Shown here in pieces: positions 57,194 to 64,000 of a DNA stretch of 64,000 nucleotides; within the stretch, counting starts at the first letter, position 1; every line of letters starts with the position of its first letter. The DNA lies in assembly GCF_005049045.1 (NCBI RefSeq), contig NZ_SUPK01000010.1, forward strand, positions 1 through 64,000, read 5' to 3'. Below the pieces are notes generated by a model. That model was given only the letters and a program-made list of their open reading frames with translations. It had not been told where the DNA came from and ran no database searches. The translations under genes were made by a program, and so were the position numbers. This DNA is from Cohnella pontilimi (GTDB taxonomy: Bacteria; Bacillota; Bacilli; Paenibacillales; Paenibacillaceae).

Positions 57194-58477
57194 ATGAGCG
57201 AACGGGAACACGGTTTTGAGACGAAGTCGCTGCATGCGGGACAGAAAGCCGATCCAGTAACGGGAGCGACAGCGCTGCCGATCTATCAAACGGCAGCTTA
57301 CCAGTTTAAGGACACGGAACACGCCGCCAAATTATTTTCGCTGGAACAATCCGGGAACATTTATACAAGAATCATGAACCCTACCCAAGAGGCGTTTGAA
57401 GCGTGCATGGCCAGTCTGGAGGGAGGGGTGGGAGCGCTCGCACTCGCTTCCGGGCAAGCTGCTGCCGCATACTCCATTTTAAACTTGGCCGGAACCGGTG
57501 ATGAAATTGTCGCGTCCCCATCATTGTACGGAGGAACCTATACCTTATTTTCTCAGACGCTGCCAAGATTAGGGGTGCACGTGCGCTGGGCTGATTCGGA
57601 TGACTTAGATTCGTTCCGCAAGGTGATCAACGTAAAGACAAAAGCTGTTTTCGTGGAGATGATCGGCAATCCGAAAATGGATATACCCGATATAGAAATG
57701 ATTGCCGCGATGGCTCATCAACATGGAGTCCCCCTGATCGTAGACAGCACTTTTACCACACCGTATCTTTGCAGACCGATTGAACATGGAGCGGACATTG
57801 TCGTTCATTCGGCGACAAAATTTATCGGGGGTCACGGGACCGCCATCGGAGGAGTCATTATCGACTCCGGTAAGTTCAATTGGGATAACGGGAGATATCC
57901 GGAATTTGCCGAACCGAATCCGCAACGTGGCAAGTCATACACGGAAGCCTTCGGACCGATGGCATATATCATAAAAGCCAGAGTCGAACAGCTCAGCAAT
58001 TTAGGGGCGGCGATATCTCCGTTCAACGCGTTTTTGTTCGTCCAAGGATTGGCAACGCTTGCCTTGCGTATGCAGAGACATTGCGAGAATGCTCTCAAGG
58101 TCGCACAATTTTTACGCGGACACCCGAAGGTAGAGTGGGTTAACTACCCAGGTTTGGGGGACAGCCCCTATTATCATTTAGTCGGAAAGTATCTGCCCAA
58201 GGGGCAGGGGGCTATCTTAACATTCGGCGTCAAAGGCGGCTGCGGCACAGAAAAAAAGGTCATCGATCGCATAAACCTCATCTCTCATGCGGCTAACGTC
58301 GGAGATGTGAAATCGCTCATTATTCATCCCGCGACGACCACGCATCAAAAATTATCTCCCGAGGAACAAATCAAAGCCGGTGTGTCTCCGGGAATGCTGC
58401 GATTGTCTGTCGGACTGGAATCCGTGGAGGATATTATGGACGATCTGGATCAGGCGTTAAAAGGAATCTCCGTGTAA
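57194..58477 (+). CDS. O-acetylhomoserine sulfhydrylase-type PLP enzyme
   Basis: A 427-residue Cys/Met-metabolism PLP enzyme. FETKSLHAGQKADPVTGATA at the N-terminus, YTRIMNPT (PLP phosphate region), SLYGGTYTLF, VDSTFTTPYLCRPIEHGADI and the PLP-lysine motif HSATKFIGGHG with Lys209. Length and the EFAEPNPQRGKSYTEAFGP insert fit O-acetylhomoserine sulfhydrylases (MetY) rather than cystathionine gamma-synthases. ATG 57194 with GAGGGGG upstream. No S-box riboswitch was seen before it. Confidence 0.88.
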   Translation: MSEREHGFETKSLHAGQKADPVTGATALPIYQTAAYQFKDTEHAAKLFSLEQSGNIYTRIMNPTQEAFEACMASLEGGVGALALASGQAAAAYSILNLAGTGDEIVASPSLYGGTYTLFSQTLPRLGVHVRWADSDDLDSFRKVINVKTKAVFVEMIGNPKMDIPDIEMIAAMAHQHGVPLIVDSTFTTPYLCRPIEHGADIVVHSATKFIGGHGTAIGGVIIDSGKFNWDNGRYPEFAEPNPQRGKSYTEAFGPMAYIIKARVEQLSNLGAAISPFNAFLFVQGLATLALRMQRHCENALKVAQFLRGHPKVEWVNYPGLGDSPYYHLVGKYLPKGQGAILTFGVKGGCGTEKKVIDRINLISHAANVGDVKSLIIHPATTTHQKLSPEEQIKAGVSPGMLRLSVGLESVEDIMDDLDQALKGISV

Positions 58478-58571
58478 ACAAGAAAGCAAACTCTCCAGCT
58501 CTTTCGCTTCCCAGAGGAAGTCGGGAGAGCGTTATTAATTTTCCGGGACGTTTCCACTCTCAAAAAATATG

Positions 58572-58624
58572 TTGACAGGACACCGTTTGGTGTCTTATCA
58601 TCAAATCAGACACCAAATGGTGTC
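58572..58624 (+). promoter_or_regulatory. Promoter with two ArsR-type operators
   Basis: TTGACA (58572-58577), 18 bp, TATCAT (58596-58601). Operator 1, GACACC-GTTT-GGTGTC (58579-58594), fills the spacer between -35 and -10. Operator 2, GACACC-AAAT-GGTGTC (58609-58624), lies over the transcription start region, 30 bp centre to centre (about three turns). Both have identical 6-bp arms. This strongly predicts autorepression by the ArsR-like gene downstream. Confidence 0.85.
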
Positions 58625-58669
58625 CAATAAGACGACTTCGGACGATTATCAAATTTAGGAGAGGGTGTT

Positions 58670-58999
58670 GTGAGCGAGAACAACCAGTTGCGGGATGTGT
58701 TTGACGCGATTGCAGATCCAACCAGGCGCCAACTGATACGTTTGTTAGCTGGGGCAGAGGAAATACCTCTTCACGAATTAACGGCAAAGTTTCAGATGGG
58801 TCGTACAGCAGTGTCCAAGCATTTGACAATCCTTAAAGAGGCCGGACTGGTCACTGACCGAAAAGTCGGAAGAGAAACACGATTTAGGCTAAATGCCTCT
58901 CCACTCAGAGAAGTTCAAGATTGGGTGGTATTCTACAGCAATTTCTGGAGTACGAATCTGTCACGCTTGAACCGACTATTAGAGGAGGAAGAAGAATGA
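58670..58999 (+). CDS. ArsR-family repressor
   Basis: A 109-residue winged HTH: ADPTRRQLIRLLAGAEEIPL, LTAKFQMGRTAVSKHLTILKEAGLV, DRKVGRETRFRLN. No cysteine cluster for metals is visible; it belongs to the subgroup paired with AHSA1/SRPBCC proteins. Start GTG 58670 after TTAGGAGAGGG. Its TGA overlaps the next ATG (ATGA). Operators upstream indicate autoregulation. Confidence 0.92.
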   Translation: MSENNQLRDVFDAIADPTRRQLIRLLAGAEEIPLHELTAKFQMGRTAVSKHLTILKEAGLVTDRKVGRETRFRLNASPLREVQDWVVFYSNFWSTNLSRLNRLLEEEEE

Positions 59000-59415
59000 G
59001 CTTAACCTTAACGTTGGATTTTCAGTACACGACAACAATCGAGAAGCTTTGGTCCGCCTTAACCGACTCAAACAAGCTTGCCAAGTGGGTGTCCAACATC
59101 CAAACCGGTCAGGCGATGGAAAATGATTTTAAGGCCGTCGTAGGACACCGTTTTCAGTTTCGCACTCAGCCGACCGAATGGTGGGACGGTATTATTGAAG
59201 GCGAAGTGCTTATCGTGGACGCACCGAACCGGGTGGCCTATACCTGGGCTAGCGGAGGGGAGAAGCACACGGTCACCTGGACGCTGGAGAATTTAGGGGA
59301 CGGAAAGGTGAACCTTCATCTCGAACAATCCGGACTCTCGAATGAACCGGCACTCAATGGCGCTAAGTATGGCTGGAGTAAATGGTGCGGCGAACTTCAA
59401 AAGGTATTGACCTAG
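58996..59415 (+). CDS. AHSA1/SRPBCC-family protein
   Basis: A 139-residue START-like protein with the AHSA1 pattern: LDFQYTTTIEKLWSALTDSNKLAKWV at the N-terminus, WWDGIIEGEVLIVDAPNRVAYTWAS, TVTWTLE, and the helix AKYGWSKWCGELQKVL. It likely binds a hydrophobic ligand. Translationally coupled to the ArsR gene, a very common pairing. Confidence 0.9.
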   Translation: MSLTLTLDFQYTTTIEKLWSALTDSNKLAKWVSNIQTGQAMENDFKAVVGHRFQFRTQPTEWWDGIIEGEVLIVDAPNRVAYTWASGGEKHTVTWTLENLGDGKVNLHLEQSGLSNEPALNGAKYGWSKWCGELQKVLT

Positions 59416-59437
59416 TCGTAAAAGGAAGGAGAACTCT

Positions 59438-59815
59438 ATGTATATCATTTTTATTATTTTGCAAAGTTTTCTGCTCGTCTCCATGGCCTTTGGCGGCGGA
59501 AGCAAGCTGGCAGGTTCGAAAAATTTTGTTGAAATATTCGAGTCGATTAGACTGCCGCAATGGTTTCGAGTAGTTACGGGGCTCGTTCAACTCGTAGGGG
59601 CGGCCGGACTTGTCATCGGTTACTGGTATCCGGCAGCGGCCGCATGGGCAGGCATTTGGATTGGCATCACGATGCTGGTGGCATGCCTTTCACATATCAG
59701 AGTCAAGCATCCTGTTGGAAAAGCGGTACCAGCCTTGGTGATTACTTTGATTGCAACGGCTCTGGTAATCGTACATGCATCCGTAATGTCGCATCCCTTC
59801 CACATAACAGTCTGA
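59438..59815 (+). CDS. DoxX-like membrane protein
   Basis: A 125-residue protein with four hydrophobic segments; the motif FGGGSKLAGSKNFVEIFESIRLPQWFRVVTGLVQ is typical of DoxX-like proteins. Third gene of the ArsR-AHSA1-DoxX operon. The SD AAGGAAGGAG precedes ATG 59438. Confidence 0.85.
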   Translation: MYIIFIILQSFLLVSMAFGGGSKLAGSKNFVEIFESIRLPQWFRVVTGLVQLVGAAGLVIGYWYPAAAAWAGIWIGITMLVACLSHIRVKHPVGKAVPALVITLIATALVIVHASVMSHPFHITV

Positions 59816-59840
59816 GCCACCTTTTTGGTGACTTACTTTC

Positions 59841-59867
59841 AGAAGGGCACCCGGCGGGGTGCCCTTC
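59841..59867. terminator. Hairpin between convergent DoxX and SRPBCC genes
   Basis: AAGGGCACC / GGTGCCCTT stem (59843-59851 with 59858-59866) with a CGGCGG-type loop, flanked by weak T or A runs on both sides. Confidence 0.7.
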
Positions 59868-59882
59868 AATATTTCGGCGCTT

Positions 59883-60356
59883 TTAAGAGTTTTCAATGCC
59901 ATGTTTATTTGCAATTTGCTCGTTTTGATTGGGCTGGCCTTTACCTTTGGTAATCAAGTCGTGCAGGCTGCCGTTTATGTAGGTACTCCAAGCGTCCGAA
60001 CAAACGCTGTAGCATTCGCACGAGGGAACGAGCCCTACATGCGTAAAGCGAACTTCTGTGGAGTCACCCTGCTTGGCGATTTCAAAAACTATGTGGGTAT
60101 CCTTCCACTCGCTCTTGTCGTTTACGAAATTAAAGTAGTTGTCTGTAATGTGCCATACAACCTTTTTACCCCGAACAAGTTCGGTGATTTGGATGGTGCA
60201 GCGGTGAATGTCTTTGTAGTGATACTTAAATTCACCGAGTTCGTCAGTGTTGCCATCAATTTCTTCCGACCACCACCCGCGGACGTTGTTGATGGCTGCG
60301 AAGACTTCTTCGGGGCTGTGGTCTACCTTAAAAGAAGTGCTGTAACTTTGATCCAT
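59883..60356 (-). CDS. SRPBCC-domain protein
   Basis: A 157-residue START-like protein: SFKVDHSPEEVFAAINNVRGWWSEEIDGNTDELGEF at the N-terminus, VVWHITDNYFNFV, GDSTEVRFTHVGLVPSCECY, and a final amphipathic helix ending with a hydrophilic tail. The SD GAGAGGAG precedes ATG 60356. It is divergent from the HxlR gene and shares a 40-bp operator with it. Confidence 0.88.
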   Translation of the reverse strand: MDQSYSTSFKVDHSPEEVFAAINNVRGWWSEEIDGNTDELGEFKYHYKDIHRCTIQITELVRGKKVVWHITDNYFNFVNDKSEWKDTHIVFEIAKQGDSTEVRFTHVGLVPSCECYSVCSDAWSTYINGSLHDLITKGKGQPNQNEQIANKHGIENS

Positions 60357-60395
60357 GCAAGTTAGCTCCTCTCGCCTTTTATTGGCTGCACCTCG

Positions 60396-60461
60396 AGTAT
60401 AAAGTCAGTGCTTGCATTTTGCAAGTACAAACTTGTGAAATGCAAGCACAGAGTGTATACT
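60396..60461. promoter_or_regulatory. Divergent promoters over a 40-bp concentric dyad
   Basis: Outer arms TGCTTGCATTT (60409-60419) and its exact inverse (60438-60448), and inner arms CAAGT (60422) and ACTTG (60431), share one centre (60428.5). Plus-strand promoter: TTGTGA (60433-60438), 17 bp, TATACT (60456-60461). Minus-strand promoter: TTGCAA (60424-60419), 17 bp, TATACT (60401-60396). Both -35 boxes lie inside the dyad. Confidence 0.85.
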
Positions 60462-60468
60462 CTTGCTC

Positions 60469-60885
60469 ATGAAGAAGCGAACTTTCACTGTTTGTCCAAT
60501 CGTATATGCCCTCGACATATGGGGTGATCCATGGAGCCTGGTCATCCTTCGAGACGTCCTTATCCATAACAAGCGATACTACCGCGAATTCCTTGCCTCT
60601 CGCGAGAACATCTCAACCAACATTTTAAGCGCACGGCTCCTATCACTTGTTGAAGCAGGCCTGCTGGTCAAGATAGAAGGCGAAACAAACCGGGCCCAAA
60701 CCATGTACCGGCCAACACAAAAAGCGCTTGATCTACTTCCTGTCGTGTTTGCCATTATGCATTGGGGCCTTAAATACAACCCAAATACCGATATGGGTAT
60801 TCCGATCATGCAGGAACTAAGAACAAACGAAAAAGGGCTGGCACAGCGCCTTTTGCAGAATTTCGACGATATTACATCAGAATAA
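60469..60885 (+). CDS. HxlR-family regulator
   Basis: A 138-residue winged HTH: VCPIVYALDIWGDPWSLVILRDVL (the HxlR signature with Cys10), FLASRENISTNILSARLLSLVEAGLLVKI. Probably redox- or aldehyde-responsive like other HxlR members. ATG 60469 has no SD and lies only 7 bp after the -10 box, so the mRNA may be leaderless. It likely binds the dyad upstream and controls itself and the SRPBCC gene. Confidence 0.9.
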   Translation: MKKRTFTVCPIVYALDIWGDPWSLVILRDVLIHNKRYYREFLASRENISTNILSARLLSLVEAGLLVKIEGETNRAQTMYRPTQKALDLLPVVFAIMHWGLKYNPNTDMGIPIMQELRTNEKGLAQRLLQNFDDITSE

Positions 60886-60895
60886 ATCTTACCGT

Positions 60896-60922
60896 AGGGG
60901 CCTCACTAGAGAGCCCCTGTTT
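60896..60922 (+). terminator. Terminator of the HxlR gene
   Basis: AGGGGC / GCCCCT (60896-60901 with 60913-60918) extended by CTC / GAG around ACTA, then GTTTG. The following 60923-61161 shows no gene. Confidence 0.7.
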
Positions 60923-61161
60923 GATTTTAGAAACTTGCCTTTAAAGATAGTGCGGTGAACCTTATCAAAAGTAACAGCAAGTTTTTAAAAAATTTAATTG
61001 AAATGTAGAAATCGGAACAACTGATAGGACTTTATAATGAAACCAAATTCCAATACGGTTAAAGGGAGGAGTTTTAGTATGAATTACATCTTGATGTTTA
61101 AATCCCTTCGTGTTTGTTGAGCGACCCCAGACAGATACCATCATTAAACTTTGAATAAGAA

Positions 61162-61188
61162 AAATGGCGGCCAGTTCGGCCGCCATTT
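61162..61188 (-). terminator. Terminator of the thiolase operon
   Basis: An 11-bp perfect stem AAATGGCGGCC / GGCCGCCATTT (61162-61172 with 61178-61188), with a T-run on the minus strand (ATTTTTC). Confidence 0.82.
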
Positions 61189-61250
61189 CCGTATTAGGTT
61201 GATTTATTTTGACTCCAATTTCTGTGACAATTCCGAAGTTATTTCGGGGC

Positions 61251-62441
61251 TTAGTTGGCTTCAACTAACATTGAAATGCCTTGGCCGCCGCCAATGCAGA
61301 GCGACGCCAAGCCTAGCTTTCCTCCGCGGCGCGCCAACTCGTGCAGAAGGGTCACCAGTATGCGAGCGCCGCTGGCGCCAATGGGATGGCCGAGGGCGAC
61401 CGCGCCGCCGTTAACGTTCAGTTTCTCGCGCGGTACTTCGAGATCGCGGCCGACGGCGAGCGCTTGAACGGCGAAGGCCTCGTTCATCTCGAACAAGTCG
61501 ATATCCGCCATAGAGACTCCCGTCTTGGCCAGCAGATTCCGCGTCGCATCCACGGGACCGAGTCCCATGAACGCGGGATCGAGCGCGGCGCTTGCGTAAC
61601 CGCGTATGCGGGCGAGGGGCTTGAGGCCGAGCTCCGCGGCCTTGTTCGCCGACATGACGACGAGCGCAGCCGCGCCGTCGTTCAAGCCTGATGCGTTGCC
61701 GGCCGTAACGGTGCCTTCCTTACGGAACGCCGCGCGCAGCTTGCCGAGCGACTCGGTGGTCGTGCCCGCGCGCGGATATTCGTCCACCGAGACCAGCAGC
61801 GGATCACCCTTGCCGCGAGGCACCGATACCGGGACGATCTCGTCGGCGAAGCGGCCCGCCGAGATGGCTTGCTCGGCCTTCTGCTGGCTCCATGCGGCGA
61901 ATTCATCCTGCTCCGCACGGCTGATGCCGTACCGTTCCGCGATATTTTCCGCCGTTTCTCCCATATGCACGTCGCACATGGCGCACCAAAGCCCGTCGCG
62001 GATCATGGAATCGACCATTTTGGCGTCTCCGAACCGAAGACCCGACCGCGCGCCTTGTACCAAATACGGGGCCTGGCTCATGCTTTCCATGCCGCCCGCC
62101 ACGACGATGTCCGTATCTCCCAGCATCACAGATTGGGCGGCCATGACGACGGCTTTCAAGCCGGAGCCGCATACTTTGTTTACGGTAACGGCCGGCGTCG
62201 AATGGGTGAAGCCGGCTTTCAGCCAGGCTTGTCGCGCTGGATTCTGGCCGAGACCTGCTTGCAGGACGTTGCCCATCATGACCTCGTCGACCTGTTCGTG
62301 AGAGATACCCGCACGGCTTAAGGCCTCTTGAATGACGACGGCACCAAGCTCGGGAGCTGGCACTGTGGAGAGCGAGCCTTGAAAATTCCCGATCGCCGTG
62401 CGTACGGCGCTTACGATAACGGCATCATTCGTTCCGGTCAT
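61251..62441 (-). CDS. Acetyl-CoA acetyltransferase (thiolase)
   Basis: A 396-residue type II thiolase. Nucleophile Cys in [11 protein letters not shown], His in [20 protein letters not shown], and the second Cys in LCIGGGQG. It cleaves acetoacetyl-CoA to two acetyl-CoA or runs in reverse. Last gene of the minus-strand operon; the start (62441) follows the scoB stop with no gap. GC-rich codons. Confidence 0.96.
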   Translation of the reverse strand: MTGTNDAVIVSAVRTAIGNFQGSLSTVPAPELGAVVIQEALSRAGISHEQVDEVMMGNVLQAGLGQNPARQAWLKAGFTHSTPAVTVNKVCGSGLKAVVMAAQSVMLGDTDIVVAGGMESMSQAPYLVQGARSGLRFGDAKMVDSMIRDGLWCAMCDVHMGETAENIAERYGISRAEQDEFAAWSQQKAEQAISAGRFADEIVPVSVPRGKGDPLLVSVDEYPRAGTTTESLGKLRAAFRKEGTVTAGNASGLNDGAAALVVMSANKAAELGLKPLARIRGYASAALDPAFMGLGPVDATRNLLAKTGVSMADIDLFEMNEAFAVQALAVGRDLEVPREKLNVNGGAVALGHPIGASGARILVTLLHELARRGGKLGLASLCIGGGQGISMLVEAN

Positions 62442-63101
62442 TTAACAAGTCACTCCCCGTTCGAGTTCTGTTGTCGTTTTGAAGCTCGCATCTGTTTTGC
62501 TTCTAACCTCCTCGAGCGTCGCGCCCGGCTGCAATTCGACGAGTACCATGCCGTCCTTCGTGAAGTCGAACACGGCCAAATCCGTAATGAGACGATCGAC
62601 CACCCGCTGGCCGGTGAGCGGAAGCGTGCAGGCGCGTTTCACTTTGGATTCGCCGTGCTTATTGACATGCTCCATGATCACCACGACCCGCTGCGCACCG
62701 CTGACCAAATCCATCGCGCCGCCCATTCCTTTGACCATTTTTCCCGGGATCATCCAGTTCGCCAAGTCCCCGGTCTCCGACACTTCCATGCCGCCGAGAA
62801 TGGCTAGTCCGATATGGCCGCCGCGAATCATAGAGAACGACTCGGCGCTGTCGAAAAAAGAAGACCCCGAAATTGCCGTGATTGTCTCTTTGCCCGCGTT
62901 AATGAGATCCGGATCTTCCTCGCCTGTGACAGGATAAGGACCGATGCCAAGCAAGCCGTTCTCCGAGTGGAGCATGACGTTCACGTTTTCCGGTATATAA
63001 TTAGCAACCATCGTCGGCAAGCCGATGCCCAGGTTGACGACCATTCCGTCTTGAATTTCTTGCACCGCGCGCATGACGATCACGCTGCGATTATCGTTCA
63101 T
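62442..63101 (-). CDS. 3-oxoacid CoA-transferase subunit B
   Basis: A 219-residue subunit. Catalytic Glu47 lies in HSENGLLGIGPYP; VNLGIGLPTMVANYIP is the N-terminal motif and GMGGAMDLVSGAQRV the glycine loop. With subunit A it moves CoA from succinyl-CoA (or acyl-CoA) to acetoacetate. The SD CTAAGGAGGAG sits in the 13-bp gap after subunit A. Confidence 0.95.
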   Translation of the reverse strand: MNDNRSVIVMRAVQEIQDGMVVNLGIGLPTMVANYIPENVNVMLHSENGLLGIGPYPVTGEEDPDLINAGKETITAISGSSFFDSAESFSMIRGGHIGLAILGGMEVSETGDLANWMIPGKMVKGMGGAMDLVSGAQRVVVIMEHVNKHGESKVKRACTLPLTGQRVVDRLITDLAVFDFTKDGMVLVELQPGATLEEVRSKTDASFKTTTELERGVTC

Positions 63102-63114
63102 ACGGATCTCCTCC

Positions 63115-63810
63115 TTAGATGCTTCGAACGGTCAGCCGCTCGATCCGTTTTTGATAGCCGGTTCCCTGAACGACTCTTTGTACGTAAACGCCGGGCGTAT
63201 GGATGGAGTCCGGGTCCAACGTACCGGCGGGGACGATCTCCTCAGCTTCTGCGATTGTAATCCGACCCGCGGCCGCCGCGATCGGATTAAAGTTGCGGGA
63301 CGTCTTGCGGAACACGAGGTTGCCCAGGGTGTCCGCCTTCCAAGCTTTCACGAGAGCGAAATCGCCCGTAATGGCTTTCTCCAGCAAATAGGTTCTGCCG
63401 TCGAAATCTTTGTGCTCCTTGCCATCCGCGACGACCGTTCCCACACCCGTCGGGGTATAGAAGCCGGGAATTCCCGCCCCTCCGGCGCGGATGCGCTCCG
63501 CCAGCGTTCCTTGCGGCACGAGCTCGACTTCCAGCTCTCCGCTGAGGTATTGACGTTCGAACGCCTTGTTCTCCCCGACATAGGAGGAGACCATTTTACG
63601 GATCTGCTTGGCCGCGAGCAGCAGCCCGAGTCCCCAATCGTCGACACCGCAATTGTTGCTGACGACGGTCAAATCCCGCGTGCGCTGCTCGACCAATGCT
63701 TGAATCAAATTTTCCGGAATTCCGCACAAACCGAATCCGCCGACGATGAGCGTCGAGCCGTCGCGGATATCGCGAACGGCCTCTGCGGTCGAATTATATA
63801 CCTTGCTCAT
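63115..63810 (-). CDS. 3-oxoacid CoA-transferase subunit A
   Basis: A 231-residue subunit. [21 protein letters not shown] is the CoA-binding motif near the N-terminus; [20 protein letters not shown] and [20 protein letters not shown] are typical ScoA motifs. It pairs with the downstream subunit B. The order transcribed is dehydrogenase, A, B, thiolase: use of hydroxybutyrate or acetoacetate. Confidence 0.95.
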   Translation of the reverse strand: MSKVYNSTAEAVRDIRDGSTLIVGGFGLCGIPENLIQALVEQRTRDLTVVSNNCGVDDWGLGLLLAAKQIRKMVSSYVGENKAFERQYLSGELEVELVPQGTLAERIRAGGAGIPGFYTPTGVGTVVADGKEHKDFDGRTYLLEKAITGDFALVKAWKADTLGNLVFRKTSRNFNPIAAAAGRITIAEAEEIVPAGTLDPDSIHTPGVYVQRVVQGTGYQKRIERLTVRSI

Positions 63811-63843
63811 TTGTTTCCACTCCTCTGTGCCAAGCTCTCTCTG

Positions 63844-64000
63844 TTATTGGGCGGTGTAACCCCCGTCGATCAACAGCGTTGCGCCCGTAACGCCGCGCAT
63901 TTTATCCCCGGCGATGAGTGCCGCGAATTCCGCGATCTCGTCAACGGATAGGAGCCGCTTCTGCGGGATAAGCGGATAAAGAACTTCCTCCAGCACGCTC
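63844..64000 (-). CDS. 3-hydroxybutyrate dehydrogenase (SDR), C-terminal end (partial)
   Basis: The last 51 residues of an SDR enzyme on the minus strand: LYPLIPQKRLLSVDEIAEFA and GVTGATLLIDGGYTAQ, stop at 63844. The sequence matches the C-terminus of 3-hydroxybutyrate dehydrogenases (VPQKRLL...VTGQ...DGGYTAQ). The gene continues beyond the right edge. First visible gene of the operon with the CoA-transferase and thiolase. Confidence 0.85.
   Translation of the reverse strand, partial: SVLEEVLYPLIPQKRLLSVDEIAEFAALIAGDKMRGVTGATLLIDGGYTAQ

Overview
This window reads as a chromosomal segment of a spore-forming Firmicute of the order Bacillales, most likely Paenibacillaceae (Paenibacillus or a close relative). 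The support is gene order and content: hprK-lgt-ppaX-yvoF next to a complete his operon; trxB-glcK-rapZ-yvcK-whiA-HPr; clpP with a CtsR box; cggR-gapA-pgk-tpiA-gpmI-eno; an Sda-type sporulation checkpoint protein; and a YheC/YheD spore-coat ATP-grasp protein. Core genes are GC-rich with strong Shine-Dalgarno (SD) sites and many 4-bp ATGA or TTGA stop/start overlaps.

Layout. 1-923: the 3' end of a 23S rRNA gene, then six tRNA genes (Met, Val, Asp, Phe, Tyr, Lys) with no 5S gene between. 1073-3420: a PucR/CdaR-type regulator and an MsmX/UgpC-type ABC ATPase. 3509-8579: hprK, lgt, ppaX, yvoF and a membrane-anchored flavoprotein. 8622-16363: hisZGDB-H-AF-IE-J with its own promoter and a dyad in the leader; hisH and hisA are separated by four palindromes repeated exactly every 52 bp. 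A second-type prs follows. 17650-24794: a TPR protein, trxB, glucokinase, rapZ, yvcK, whiA and an HPr protein. 24937-27060: SIMPL protein, Sda-like protein, clpP, tRNA-Arg. 27161-34658: the CggR-controlled lower glycolysis operon, with a structured 71-bp repeat pair between gapA and pgk.

35727-46140 is an AT-rich accessory island next to the 3' end of a rhodanese gene (sseA). Two further short copies resembling the rhodanese C-terminus lie at 41851-41925 and 45383-45457. The intact gene and both tail copies are followed by the same kind of module (a terminator hairpin, then direct GTCAACA boxes 11 bp apart), and one more such module stands without a tail. This looks like repeated integration by a tyrosine-recombinase system at one site, with no recombinase gene in the window. 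The cargo looks defensive: a nuclease-like SEC-C protein, an overlapping pair of unknown genes (one DUF5677-like), and a 768-residue protein that appears to join a KAP-type P-loop NTPase with two membrane helices, a HEPN-like RNxxxH motif and a PD-(D/E)XK-like motif.

46143-61000: ordinary accessory genes (VOC protein, LysR/MFS pair, lipoprotein, NYN-LOTUS protein, an SDR / AMP-ligase / desaturase-like cluster, YheC/D, a MetY-type enzyme, an ArsR-AHSA1-DoxX operon, and divergent SRPBCC and HxlR genes sharing one operator). 61251-64000, minus strand: a short-chain acid/ketone-body operon (hydroxybutyrate dehydrogenase, CoA-transferase A and B, thiolase). All assignments come from reading the sequence; no database search was run.
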